Positions 23,701 to 38,700 are shown, numbered from the stretch's first letter. The stretch is DNA of 54,597 bases from Saccoglossus kowalevskii (GCF_000003605.2 NW_003124895.1:694363-748959), one strand, 5' to 3'. Program-made: numbers and translations. The notes: generated by a model from the letters alone, not told the origin.

Positions 23701-26700
23701 ATTGTTTGCTATAGTAAAATTGATAACTACCGACATTCTGGTTAATATAGCAAAACGCACATGCAGTCATTGTAATGCAATAATTACAACTATTTATTCA
23801 ATTCAACCATGAATAGTTAATTAGATGTTAATTTGAGGCGCAACTATAATGTCTATGAATACTGGTGTAGTGCTTTAGTAATGTCTGCACAGCAAATTTA
23901 CGTGGTATTTACCTGTTTCATTCTTTTTTGTAAAATATTGAGACAGCTCTATGCATGTGTTATTAATTATGTCTTCATGCACAGATCGCTTCTTAGTTGA
24001 GGATCCACCAATGAACTCAGAAGTCATGTCTGTGATGTAAATCAGATGTATTTATATTTGAAATATTCTTGGTCAATAATTGAATTTCGGGTATAATACT
24101 ACAAATTGGCAACAATGTTTAAACGACGTGTATCTATAAAGTTAAAATGAGTTTAATCACTATAAAAAGAAGTTAGAGACTTAACTAACACGCACATCAT
24201 AATTCCACAAATTATACATTACGTAACACACATAATAGTCAGCTTATTTTACCAATGTTCTTTGTTGATTCATTGATAGTGTAACCTGTCTGTCGTATAA
24301 GTGCATGTACAGATTTGCTGAACGTGTCCATGGCTTTAAAAACCCGCAACACTCCTTTATGAATTCCATGAACCTGCAAACCAAAGCAGTATCATTTAGA
24401 CAATCAACCAATCATTTAAACAATCAACCAATTGATTAAATGTACATTCATGCTTAAATACCGGGAATCGTGCATTGCATAGACGTTTCCTCTCGCTCTG
24501 TTTGGAATTGATAGAAATCATGGCATTTCCGGTCGTTAATTGTGTATATATATTACAGTGACATTGTATCATCTTCCATCGTTGTGTTTAAAAAACGAGT
24601 AGTAAACAAATCATTAGATGCATAGGTAATGAAGCTAACGACATTACCAGTCACTTGTGGGTGACACAGGACGTTTCGGGTGCGGCATTGCTGCTCGTAC
24701 TGGTGGCATTCATGTTGCGTGTTATGTAGACCGCTCAAGCTGTTGTTTAGTGAGTGGTATTTCCAGAGGAATAAAAACTGCTTGTATTTTCCCCGGCGTC
24801 TACTGCTATTATCTGCAGTAAGGGTCACGATAGAGAGCTTCAAACTAGCCGCCATAGACACACTTGCACAAATTACATATTGTTTTATGGAAAATCATTT
24901 GGAATACTTGCACACAATCTGAGAACAATATATTTTGCAATAAAATGCGTTGAAATTTGTTGGAAAGAGTTGAGTTTATTTATTCTGTCCAGCAGTTCTA
25001 TTTCCAAAACCAAATACTTTCATTTGAAACACTACATATATTATTACTTCTATAACAATAAAAATCAGCGCACTTGAATTAATGCAAACGTATATTGGCA
25101 TGACCGTTACATAACTTAAACAACTCGCAACTCAACTACAATAACAATGTAGCACGCGTGATCCGATAACTTACATTATGAATGGCTTTCCACATAGTCT
25201 CCATTTCGTCATCTAACACTTTGCTGGTCAATTCTAAGAAACCCTAGGGTATTTAATTATGCAAGAAAGAAATATGTAAATAACTATGCGTTATGTATTT
25301 TTTTTATAATTGCTTTATTAATTTTAGATCAAATGGTCATAATTTCTCATTTTATACAGGTCCTAATCAAAATCTTATGGAAAATATATAAAACAATTAA
25401 GTGGCATAATTATGTGAATGTGGAAAAAAACTTACAGTGCAAAGTAACAAGTTGAAGAACGTAGATATGTCAAAATCATTACAGTATGTACATGGTTAAG
25501 GAAAAGGGAAAAACATAAAGAAAAAAAACCAGTGCAGCATTTTACCAAGATTTGTGCAACAAATGTGTTCAATATCGAAGTCACAGGTAAACATAGATTG
25601 AATGGCTACGATAATCATACCTCAATATAAAGCCTTTTTAATCCTTCTTGTGCAGTAAAAGCCAGTGGGTTCATATCGACGATATCCGTGAGAATTGATG
25701 CCGTCATAAGTATATCACCACCAAAAGGAGCGCCCGTATCGATAAAGTCACCGACAGTCTCGATATTGNNNNNNNNNNNNNNNNNNNNNNNNNNNNNNNN
25801 NNNNNNNNNNNNNNNNNNNNNNNNNNNNNNNNNNNNNNNNNNNNNNNNNNNNNNNNNNNNNNNNNNNNNTAATTAGCATCTGAGCTTGAGTTTATGCGAT
25901 TAACCTTTAAATGGAAAAGATTGATAATTTACGCAGCGTGTTACCTCAAATATAGGTAATCACCAGTATTTGTTATTTTTCTAGTAATAAATTTGAATTC
26001 AAAAACTCTATATCATTGAATCTACAATTGAAATAACAGTGCCTAAATGGGTGATCATCATTATATTATAGCTGACACTTTACCATTGTGTACTGTAATT
26101 TAAAGTTAAAGCGCGAACTCAAGTTGATAAACATAATTGGAAAATAAGTATCACAACATTTGAATGATTTGTTCATAGGACAATCATGACATACCGCATT
26201 AAGGACTTCCATAATTACCAACGATTTACACGCAGTTGTGTCAGGCTGTAACCACTTTCCGTCAATGTCACATCTTCTACGCATCATACCTTAGAAAGTT
26301 GAAATAACAAAAACGCGCACGACATCAAAATTCATAATCATAAAAAATTACAAACACAAAACAATAATCGAAAAAAATCAATAAATGAAAAAACTACGTA
26401 ATATCGATATACATGTGAAATATCTCGGGGTCTCGATGTCGAATGCATTTCATCAAAATCGCAGATACTATCAAAACATTCAAAAAGTGGATAAAAGCTG
26501 TAGTTGAATATTTAAAAAAAACTACGTTATGAGTATTGCAACTCATATTAATGAGATTAGACTGGAAACTTGTCCTGCAATTGACATATGATTCGCACAC
26601 TTTTCTATACGACATATTGTGCAAAATTACTTTTGTTATAATATACGATATATATTTTAGTTTATATTAAATAATATTTTTTATTTTACTAGTACAACAA

Positions 26701-29700
26701 AAAAGTTGATAAAGTTGTTTAGTTACCAAATGAGTCATTTGGACAAGAGACCCATTCTGTAGTGCAGTCGCTTATTGTCTCTGGCCACTCGATATTAAAG
26801 TCAGCATCCATCTCGGAGAAGCAACTTATTTGATCTATTCAGAAATGAATAATAAATTAGCTTTTCAGATTTCAATGATATCGTAATGCCTTTTTTACAT
26901 GACATATACAATAAAAGAATAGCAAAATTGCGCCAGTTTATTGAAGATCACCATTTACCTGTAACGCTTTCAAAGCATCGATCTTCTTCTTGTCCTGGAA
27001 CACTCGGCACACATCTCCCATTATTTGCCACATAACCACTTATGCACACACACTTATAACCTCCCAGAGTATTCACGCAATAATTATTTGTCATATCCTC
27101 ATCGCAGTCATGTGAATTGTCCTCGCACTCGTCGATGTCTGTTTGATATTAATAATTCACAGTATTGTATTGTTGTATATCTAGCAAACGTTAATAGTGT
27201 GCTGAAACCCTCTGCTCTACAGTTTCTTCTTCTCGACCATTGTACTATTGTCATCGAAATGTTTATGGTGTATAATATATATTGTTGTGCTTGGGCAGCA
27301 ATGATGCGGTTCATACGTGATCGTATAGATGAGTGATACGTAGATGCAATTGTTAAACTAATTGTTTGTTTTTTTCAAATATACTCAATTAACTAATGAT
27401 ATGAAATGAAGTGTTCAATTCCAGTGCATTTAGTACTGGACAGATTAAAGTAGTGCGGTAATGAGATGTGTTATATCACCTTCGCATTCTAACAGACGGG
27501 GTTTCCATGTTCCATTATGACAAACGTTGATATTGGCACTACGGACTTTATACCCTAGTTCACATTGTAGTTCAATACGCACTCCATTAGGCACATGCAT
27601 GGCAGCGTTCTTCGTCATACTTGAGTTTTCAGAGATAACGCATGGAAGGACAACTGAACAAATATTTATTAGGTTGACAACTAAAACATTGGTATTCCAT
27701 AAAAGGAAATGTCCAGGCAACTAATAGAAGATCACCAAAATGACATACGGCACTGCTGTTTAAAACGTCCTGGGATACCACCTAACTCTACATCCAGGCA
27801 ACATTAGTGTTTTAGGTCTTATAAGATGTCTTCTAGTGGGAAAATGATGTTATCTTTATAAACGTTTGAATGAGTTCCTCGATTTGCACAATGGCACGGA
27901 ACAATAAAGCAATTGTTTTTAATAATAAACATGACTAATATTACAAAGAGGGCTATTTGCAGATATGACATATTATTTTCCAATGACAAAAAGTAATATT
28001 TTACTTCACGTAATTCTTTTAGTTAATTAAAATACAAATGTAATCATTGAAAAAAATGTAGAAGACTTAAAAAAACAAAAATCAAATAAATACGAGGTAG
28101 AATTAAATCATTGGTAATTTTCATCATTAAACGCAATTGCGTCATTTTTATACAAATTAGGTGTGTGCCATCCCAACCGTTTTCATTGATAACAATAGTT
28201 TTCCATTATTGACATCATATGTGACCTAGACAAGGTGGCTAGGATATAGGTGTGTATGGTAGTCGTACGTATTCAACACATAAACAAACATAGTGTAATT
28301 AGTTTCATACAGCAGTCATTTTGTATTTATGTCACATATCAGTAGTTTTTAATGCACTATAGGTACGACCATGAGGGCGCTGTTCATATTCGGATGTGTT
28401 GACGTCATACGGGTGGGATGACGTCAGAGTGGAGATCCGTGCATAAATTAGCATAAATGAGTGTACATGGCCGTGAAGGGGTGATTTGAATGATGATGAC
28501 GTCACTATATGATAATGTGAATACAGTTGCATACATAAAATAGATTTGAATACGAGATCATAACGAGGTCAACGTGAATACATTTGTATAAATTACCATC
28601 TATTTTTTATTTTTTCAATTATTTTAAAATTGGATGAGCATGAACATCACGTACGATTTGTCAGAATGTATCGTAGCGGGCGCACACGCTAATAAATACG
28701 TGCCATTTTGAAAACTAGCGGAGTTTATTACACAAAAGAAAAGTAAAACTAGATCAGTTACATAGAATATAATTTTTTTGTTTTGTTTTTTGTTTTTTGT
28801 TGTTTTTTTTTGAGTAAATGTTCCAAAAAAGAATGAATTAAAAAACTGAGTAATATATAAGAATAAAAAAATGACATTTAAAAATGGTCGAAATACATAG
28901 AGTATACATTTTGTAACGTGATTAAGTATTCGATTATGAAACTGACAAAAGATGGGTAAAACTACTAAGATCAGTTACATGGAATATAATTTTTTTGTTT
29001 GTTTGAGTAAATAATTAAAAAAAAGAATGGATTAAAAAACTGAGTATTATATAAGAATAAAAAATGACATTTTAAAATGGTTGAAATACATAGAGTATAC
29101 ATTTTCAAACGTGGTTAAGTATTCGACAAAAGAAGGGTAAAACTAGTAAGATCAGTTGCATTGAATATAATTTTGTGTTTGTTGTGTTTGAAATGCATAG
29201 CAATTTTACCACTATCAATTTTGGACAAAACTTGGTCAATGTAGAGACGAATTTCATTAAACTGACACACCCAATTGGCTTGCATGATACGACGTACTTA
29301 TCAGCTTATCCAATGCTTTCCTGTTGCCTGTGAAAAAATACAAAGTAAATATCTATATAACATTTCACGCATAATAATGTTAATCACTGGTAAACGTTTA
29401 GCAGATTGAACTGTTTTTACAGCAGTCTCAAAAGTTTCAGTTTGCAAACTCGCAAACGAATTGACTAAACTGCCTGGATTTTGATAGTCACCCCACTCTT
29501 GATGAATCTATATAACAGCAGGGGGAGAGAAATCATACGTCCATCTTTTAGTCTCGTCCACTCTGGACGAATCTATATAACAGCAGGGGTAGAAGGTATT
29601 TGGGTGTAGAAATAAAAAAACGTACCTAACAACGCTGTTGATTTGTGGTAAAATGTCATTGACATCTCTGAACAGTTTCATGGTTAAGAATACACCGCGC

Positions 29701-32700
29701 TTGGTGGGGTTGTAGTTATAATACTTACGAAGATGTACATAGTTTGTCCGCGAAAAGAATTTACGGTGACATACAGATTGTTGATGCGACATAACAGACG
29801 GATGAAGATGTTCTTACCTCTCGAGGACATCCGGCTGTTGGAACGTTACATTGTCGTCAGATGATGTAGTTGTAGCGACTTTGAGTCTTTTAATATGACG
29901 AGTTCGTTCGACTGGTGTAGCAGAAGTGGTAGACATATTTTGTCATATTTATAGAAGTGTTGAAAAAGACAAGCCACAAGATACAACATTCCACAGAAAA
30001 TTAAACTTGGTGATGACATAGATAAACGTCCCAAGGAGGGAAGGGTATGTCTTTTGTCATCATTTCTTGTATTAATTTCCATTGCACAAAAAAGCAGCAA
30101 ATACTGTTACTGAAGCACAGAATTTGCATAAATGTTTCTACCAGTAATTCACGTAAACTGCAAATCAAGTTTTTTACCACATCCAAACTTGTTGACACTT
30201 TGTATCCGCTTTGATGAATGTATTGTGACATATTTTTACATCGCTACATTTACTGCCCTTTCATACCAGTTCAATTTCCTTTCATTATTTCATCCATATT
30301 CCGTTATATTTAATATTTATAACCAACCTTTATTTCACAGTCACTCTAGTTTTCACTTTTCAAAAATTATTTTTCAAGAACGAAGAATGTTTCGAATGGC
30401 ATCAAAAGTCGGTTGATGGGAAAATAACACTTTGCCAGTCAGTTCAACGTTGCGAAAAATGTCACAAACTCTTCAAATATCGTGATGGGTCTCACAAATT
30501 TAACGAAGTTTACTGCAAATCCTGCAAGTCTTTTCAAATATTCGACGACCTGTGTTACATTCAACCACTCACCGACAGAAAAAAGAACCAAGAATGTGAT
30601 GATTCGATGGAAGAATTTGAGGATGACTCTGACAGCCATTGTATCTACGTCTTTGACGATTTTGAATGCACGACCGACGAACATTGCACTCATATTCCAT
30701 ATTCTGTGCGTAGCGAGAATTCCACCAAATACGGAGAAAGTGTTCAATGGAAAATTTCTGCGAGTGGGCATTAGAAAAAGAGCATAATTGGATGATTTTC
30801 ATCGCACATAATTCAAAGGGGTACGATGGGATTATGATTCTGAAACGCTGTCACGATCACAATATACTACCTGAAGTCATCATGAATGGTTCAAAAGTCA
30901 TGCAACTATACATCCGTCGTGCAGATATCAAATTCATTGATAGCTTGAATTTCCTGCCCATGGCTCTATCTAAACTTTCTAAGACCTTTGGCATCGACGA
31001 GTTACACAAGGGCTTTTTTCCCAACCTGATTTCGAGAACCGCTGGAGACAATTACAGAAGACCCGGGGCTCCTTATTTTGACCCAGATGGTATGAAGGAG
31101 GCTGCTAAAAACTGCTCAAGTACTGTTGGAGTGGCGTGCGCATACTTGAGGAATGTTTATGGCATTTAGATCGATGATGATGGATCTCACCAAAGTTGAC
31201 CCCTTCAGCCGTTGCATATTGATCGCTTCTGTGTGCAACATCATATTTCAAAAGAATTTCCTGACTCCTTACACAATGAGAGTTGTGCCTGAGAAAGTTT
31301 ACCTCAGTGCCTAGAATCAATCCACAGATGCTATAAGATGGATGAAATAGGAGGCACATTTCAATAACACGCGTATTCAACATGTTCCTAATTCCAGAAT
31401 GGAGATGTAAATAGGACCTTAATATGTAGACGGATATGATGCTTCTACCGAACCTTGTATGAGTAATACGATTGTTACTTCCACGTTTGCCCAAAGTGTT
31501 TTCCCAAAAGGAATGAGTTGAATCGCAAGAATGAACTCAGTATGACCTCACTATACGAAAGGCTACTGGCGAGGGAAGAGTGGTTGAAATCGAAAGGATA
31601 CTCGCTAGTCAGCATGTGGGAATGCGATTTCAAAAATCAGATAAAGAACAATCACAAAGTCAAGAGGTTTGTCGGAAACTTAGATATCTCAAATCATATC
31701 AGAGGCAGGGAGGCTTTTCTCAGCGGTCATACCAATGTCCTGCATCTGTATTACGAGATCAAGGAAGGCGAAAAGATAGAGTATGTTGACTTTTGCAGCC
31801 TCTACCCATACATCAATAAGACCTCGCGATATCCAGTTGGCCACCCGACAGTCGTAACTAAAGACTTTATCGCCAAACCCACGGCCTATTTCGATATTAT
31901 CAAGTGCGACATTTTACCTCCGAGGATATTGTATATATCAGTTCTACTTTTCAGGGTGAGCAACAAACTGATGTTCCCACTCTGTTCCAAATGCACAGAA
32001 ACCATGAATCAAGACAAATGTTACTACGGTGTCAATGAACGCCAGCTGACGGGTGTTTGGTGCAGTCCAGAATTGGAAAAGGCTGAAGAAGTAGGGTATC
32101 GAATCACCAAGGTATACAAAGTTTAGCATTACGTTGAGTCAGAAACCTACAACCCAGAGACTGGAGAAGGAGGGTTGTTCACAGAGTACATCAACATGTT
32201 TCTGAAAAATGCAAGAGTCTTCCTGTTATCCATAGTGGTGTCGCACCGAGGAAGACCGCACCATCTACATCCAAAGGTACCACGAAAGTGAAGGTATTGT
32301 CTTGGACAGAAGCAAGATAACCACCAATCTAGGCCTCAAAGCCTTCGCCAAGCTAAATCTCAACTCGTTCTGGGGAAAGCTGGGACAGAGATCAAACTTT
32401 GGACAGAGCACGTATTTAGAAACGCCAGCCAAACTGTTGGAAATGTTGATGGATAGTACAAAGGACGTCACAGACCTTTCTTTTGTCTCTGACGAAATGG
32501 TTCTTGTCCAGCACTGCGATAAGGAAGACTACATTACCGAAGCACTCAATACGAACATTGTACTGGCTGCCATGACGACGAGCTATGCCCGACTTAAACT
32601 CTACAGTGTTCTGGAGTAATTAGGTAGTAGAGTCTTGTACTTTGACACAGATTCCATCAGCGAGCTGGAGAATGGGATCCACCGACAGGTGATTATCTCA

Positions 32701-35700
32701 GAGATCTGATGAGATAAATAACTCCAGTGGATAATTACATTGGGAGGACCGAACGATTACGTGTACCAACTACACAAACCAGACAAAAGGGGGAAACAGG
32801 CGGTGTGTAAAGTGAGAGGGTTCCCTCTCAATTACAGAAATCAACTGGAAATTCATTTTGAGAACAAGCAGTCCTCTGCATGTCAAAGACCTTCGAAAAA
32901 TAACACACAAGGGAGATAGAATATTCAATAGAGAAGAAGTTGAAACGTACAGTTTAGTGTATCACAAACGGGTGATACAAGATGATTACTGTCCCCTCCC
33001 ATACGGTTTCTTAAAAAATCTAAATAGAAGAGAGATCATTGGCTACCCTCCATCCATCCATTTGAACCTTGAACAATCACATTGACATGGGATCTACCAA
33101 ATCGGACATGGTTCTATCACTCGTCTATTCTGGCTTATGCACACTGCCTTATTTTGTTTTAAACTGGGTGTTGGAAAAGTACATTGAAGAACGTAAAAAG
33201 AGACCCAATAACGAGCGAGGTCATATTATATCATCATGGATGCAAGATTGAAACATCCATTTACCTCTCTCGTGTGCGGTCCCATGCAGTCGGGGAAGAC
33301 GCTTAGTCAAACAGATATTAGAACAATATCTCTACCGCCAGACTTTATCTATTGGTGCTACGGCGAGTTTCAGCCAGCCTATTTGGAAATGATGAAGACA
33401 GTGCCATGAATTCGTTTTATCAAAGGGGTACTTCCAGGTATTGGTAGAATAATCAACCAGGCAAAACGAAACTTGTTGGTGATTAATGATCTGATGACAG
33501 AAACAGGTAACGATAAACAAATCGCTCAGTTCTTCACAAAGGGATCCCACCATCAAAATTTATCTGTGATACTGGTTTTGAAAAATCTCTTTCATCAGGA
33601 CAGGCAATCGAGAACCATCAGTATCAACAAGCACTACATTTTCCTGTTTAAAAATTCGGGAGACGCGTCACAAGTTAGTCTCATACCAAACAACCCTGAG
33701 GAAGTAAGCATTCGAACAAACATACTTTCATCTCAAGTACCGATAGTGTACGTGAGAAAGGTATAAAAAAGACAATCTTCCATCGCCAGTCATTTTATCA
33801 TGTCATCCCGCATGCCAAAAAACGCTGATTTCCTCTCTGTATTGCAAAAGGCCAACTCGAAACAACAAAAGGTGATAATTGATGGAGCCTCTAGTGACTT
33901 GATACAGTGTTTGTGCGAATTCTTGAAAGAAAGTTAAACAGAACCAACTGGTCGACTGGGGTGAAAACGGTGATTTAATCATTGATGGACAATCCGTGCC
34001 AGGCACGCACGCCATTGATTTAGTCAATGATTTCTTGTGTAAAAGGAAGAATTTCACCCCCACAGGTTGGAGAGAATTTGCCGAAATGTTATGAAAATGT
34101 CAAATGTTCCTCAAGACCTTGTTGGCAATACGAATCGGTGGTCTTACATGCATAGCAACACACTCAAGGGGAGAGTTCAGCAGAGACCCTGTCCCCATGT
34201 GGTTTCCACTTCCATTCATCCTCGTATTAAATAGAACCACATCACATCGCCTCGACCTCACTTTGGTGCAGTCGGTCGTAATGGATCCACGTTGTTCCAC
34301 TTTGCTTTCGTTTATTGAACGTATCCACTGCCTGTGCGCTTGTGAAATAAGCATACGTGTAAATAATGATGAAGAAGACGGGCACCGGTTTAGACGAACT
34401 GTTTTACGATGTTCAAAGTCCTGGAAGTTACCAGGGTTTGAATTCCCTTTAAGCTGCCGTAATAAAAACAAAGAATGGAAAAAAGATAACCAAGTCGGAC
34501 GTGAGGAAGTGGTTGAGTAAACAGGATACATATACTCTGCACAAACTCTCTAGACAGTACTTTAAAAGAAGGATGGTGGTGGTTTTCCAAGTGGATGAGC
34601 AGTGGGAGGCCGATCCATGCGACCTCTTCTCGATATCCAGATACAACAGAGGACACAAGTTCTTATTGACGTGTATAGACGTTTTTTCTAAATATGCTTT
34701 TGTCGTACCTTTGAAAGACAAGAGAAGGGCAAGTTTGGTCGAAGGCATTTCGGAAAATAATCGAGAAGGGGCGTCGCCCGACGTTTTGCACACGAACAGA
34801 GGAACTAAATTTACCAACAGCCTTTTTAAAAACTACCTCAAGAGCTTGAACATTAAGTTCTTTACTACAGGCAATGAGACTAAAGTCAGCGTTGTGGAGA
34901 GGTACAACAGAACCATCGAGGGCAAAATGTTCAGATATTTCACGAAGAACAACATGTTGACTTATCTGCCTGTATTAGACGACATGATACATTCTTACAA
35001 CAATACCCATCACAGAAGTATAAATACCAAACTCTCAATCATTACCAATGCGAACCAGAAAAAAGACATATTGTACGCTGATCTAAGCACAGAGAAAAAG
35101 GGGGGAAAGAAGAAGATGATTTATAAACTCGGTGAGAATCAGAAATACTAAACACGTTTTCAAAAAGGATACTTTCCCAATTGGACTGAAGAGGTATTCA
35201 CGATTGTTGGACGCCTCAATATGCAACCACCTGTTTAAAAAAAATTTCAGATTACAACTAGGAAAGGTACTTTCTACGAAGAAGAACTTCAGAAAATTGT
35301 AAAGGACGATGATGCATTGTACATTGAGTTCTGTTCTGTGCAAGAAAAAACATAATGGCCGCGTAGATTATTTAGTTAAGTGGCGACGGTATGACGATTC
35401 GCTTAATTCTTGGATCGGGGAGTTGGAACGTTTATACATATGGTTCACACACACGATGACCCGATTCATTTCAAAGACCAACATGTCGCGGCAGAATTTC
35501 TTTTTGACACTCCCTAGTAATGGCTTGCTCGATGTGTTCCCGAACAACACGTTCACAAAATACACTGTCAAACTACCAAACTGTCAATGCTTTCGTTAGA
35601 TGGCAATTGAGAAATATCGTTGGCTGACATCCACTACCCAAATTCGTCGTACATGACGAAAATAGGATCTATTACGATGCCTCACCCAATCTGAGAGATC

Positions 35701-38700
35701 ACAGAGAACTGAAATTAAATCCGGGCTACTACAACTCTATCGAAATTATTTTAGACGTGATTCGAGAAAAAGGTCTGCATGATGAAATACTGATGACATA
35801 TAATTCGAGGTCAAGGAGACCATGGCGGCCAAAGAAAGAGCTCGTGTAATCTTGATGGGTGGATTGGCTGAACTGTTAGAATTTCATTCCAATACAACAA
35901 TAACAAATGAAACAGGCACTTGCCGACGTTAGAAGTTTGTATTCCCTCTACCTGTATTGCAATATAGTTGAACACCAAATGAATGGTGTCGTTTTCGTAC
36001 CTCTTTTGAGAATAGTCAGTGTTGAAGGAACCCACGGAGATAGCGTCAATCACACTTACAACAAACCATACTTTCTCCCGATTCAAACTTCAACATTCGA
36101 GACTGTGGAGATTGATATAAGGTTTGATATGGGGGAGAAGGTGCCATTTCAACGTGGGCGTTTGATCGTGACACTGAGTTTTCGCAAAGCTTGTCCTTCG
36201 CTAGTGTGAAGAAAAAGAAAATGAACAGACATCGACCTTACTCTCCTCATGTGGAGTTTATATAAATTACTACATGAATCAGATTGGACGAGGATCTGTA
36301 TTTTCTGATGCGAAACGAAAGTATGTTTTCTGGATTGGCATGATTGGCCAGACCTCTGTTAACACAAGGTCTGAAAGCAGTGGCGAAATCAGCGCTCGAT
36401 GCCAGTTTGGGTATTCTAGGTGACGTTGTACAAGGGAAAAACTTCAAAAAAGCGGCTCCGAGTAGAGCAAAGTTGTGAGTCGTCAAATTAGTTCTTCAGT
36501 ATTGAGCAATTTATTTGGAAGACCCTCTAAAAACGGGGCAAGGATGGTCCATCAAAAGGAAGAAGGCAACAACGAGACGTGTGTTTTCTTCAAAGGCTAA
36601 GAAGAAGGGAAGATCTCCGGATATATTCGACTGAACATTGTAGCTTTTGTACACGAACTCCTGTGAAATGCACAAAGACGGAACTCGACCTCTTTACTAT
36701 TCCTCCAACACAGACAAGTATCGAAAATAGAAGTTACGAAGAGGTAAACCCACTCATGAATATAGCCTATGGTCCGAGCAAATTCGTAATACCTTCGGCC
36801 GCTTTTGCACATCAAGGCTAAAATCACGAATGCCAAAGGACGTAATTTGGCTGTGGAGGTCACTGTAGGGCCTACAAACTTGTGATTGCATTTCCTCTTC
36901 AATCAAATCGACGTGTACCTGAATGGAAACTAGATTTCGTACGCATCTCCCACCTATTCTTACATAGCCTTGATTGAAACGCTATTGAATTATGGAGGGG
37001 ACGCCAAATCAACGCAGATTGGTGCGGCGATATTTGTGAAGGACACCGATGGAAAAATGGATGTCGCTAACCCGAGGGCCACTGATGATGACGCTAACAT
37101 GGGACTCAAACGTAAAACTGGGACACGTTGAAGCATTGAAACAGAGTACTGCAAAATACCCCATCGTTCGATGCGTTATGAAAATCGCTTCCATCCAGGC
37201 TTCCATCCAATGTCATTAAACAAACTTTTGATATTCCTCGGTCAGTTGCCTAAAAGGATCATCCTGTGTCTGGTTTCTAATGCGTCTTTCAACGGATCCT
37301 ACGATACCAATCCGTTCAAATTCTAGAATTGCGGTATCACATCACTTGTCCTCAAATTCACGGTGACCTCGTATTCAAATTTATTATATGTATGCAAATG
37401 TATTCACAGTATCCCATTGAAATAGCACATATTTGACAATAAAATCTCTATTAATAAATCACGTATTGGGCAAACCCGACTGAACGGCGCACTTTAAATC
37501 ATTCCATTAACATTCTATGTTTTGCATTGACCACATTACAATCAACTTCCATTGACAAATACATCTTTAAAATTGTTAATTTGAATGGTGTATGCCTCAT
37601 TGTTGCAGAAAAAAATAAATGAGGATTGTGAGAGTTGGGATATTTTTTCCCCAAAGCAAAGTATTGCGCATAGTTAACAGGGAATAGCGTACAATGCACC
37701 TACATTTAAGTAAACGTCTGGTATTATAAATTGCTATCACCTGACCTCACCTGATATTTCATTGATAACTGGGGTTGTTGATGCGCTTACTGTGGTGAAG
37801 TGCGGAACTGTAGTTGCCGCCGAGATAGATGTAGATGATATAGCTTGTTGTGTGGTCATGTGATTCGATGAGATATCGGCGGTGAACTCTGTTTTAGTGG
37901 GATTTGTAATTGTTATATTCGAAATGCTCAGTGTGATGTCACCTAGAAATCAAACGAAAGTCATTACTTTTAACTGGCGGAAATAATTGATATACACAAA
38001 CAAACAAGAAATTGGTTAGGTAAGGACAAATGAATTGAATTTCTTTTGTGTTATCACGCCTATGACTTAATACAATTACAGTCACGTTATGCGTTATGAA
38101 TACCAATCAACCAATATCAAATGTAGTAATTAATGTCAAAGCATTGCATTGGTGATTATTTTAAAATGGAATTTATACTTAATAAAAAACATGAATCAAG
38201 TCTCAGGAAATGTGTAACTAATTATTATCGTTCTAATTTGTTTAATAAATACAATGGTGTAACGTATTTGTTTTTTAGATATGATCTTTAATTATTTTCT
38301 TCGTAACGTACATTTCAGTCGTCAAAATATAACAATAATTGGGCACATTATTATAGAGCTTCATTAATTGGACTTTATTGTTTACTGCATAAATACAAAA
38401 TAAAGAAGAAATTATAGTTATATTTTGTTAGGGTTTTTAACGACTGGGTCACCTTAGTTACTGTGGAAATGATGTTTAAAAATTGCAGTCACCCGATTTT
38501 CCATTTTTAAGTGTGGTGGTTGATGCTCTAGTAGCTGTAGTACGTATTGTAGATGCATAGAATAATGTGGGCGTCTCTGTTATAGCAGCTGCTGGGGTTA
38601 TTGTATCCAAAGTGCTAAGTGCGTTATCACCTGGAAAGGAATGTATTGATTTAAGCTCCAGTATAATTGACGCAGATGCTTGAAGACAGTGATGTTATAA

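Larger units (their letters stand above)
29297..37370 (+). mobile_element. Decayed Polinton/Maverick element
   Basis: A large DNA transposon of the virus-like Polinton class. Gene remnants in order are a PC4-like ORF (minus), protein-primed DNA polymerase B, a small ORF, the FtsK/A32-type packaging ATPase, a small capsid-region ORF, integrase with chromodomain, a capsid-related protein, a Lys/Ala-rich small protein and the major capsid protein (all plus). Nearly every gene has stops or frameshifts, and the capsid gene is cut short at about 37365. No protease remnant and no terminal inverted repeats were recognised, so the ends are approximate. The element occupies the intron between the last Thr-rich exon (37751) and the sushi exon (27653) of the minus-strand receptor, with its main genes in the opposite sense. 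Confidence 0.88.

Noticed and set aside
28735-29195. CRISPR-like array
   Set aside because: The repeat units are long (185-225 b), variable in length and T-rich, with no short repeat/spacer pattern. This is a eukaryotic intron.
34100-34656. Long antisense open frames (up to 143 codons) over the integrase start
   Set aside because: Shadows of the plus-strand Polinton integrase and its upstream ORF, which carry the recognisable motifs.
29297-37370. Terminal inverted repeats of the Polinton
   Set aside because: I compared the ends by eye and found no convincing inverted pair. Both ends are probably eroded, so the element limits are set by the outermost gene homology.
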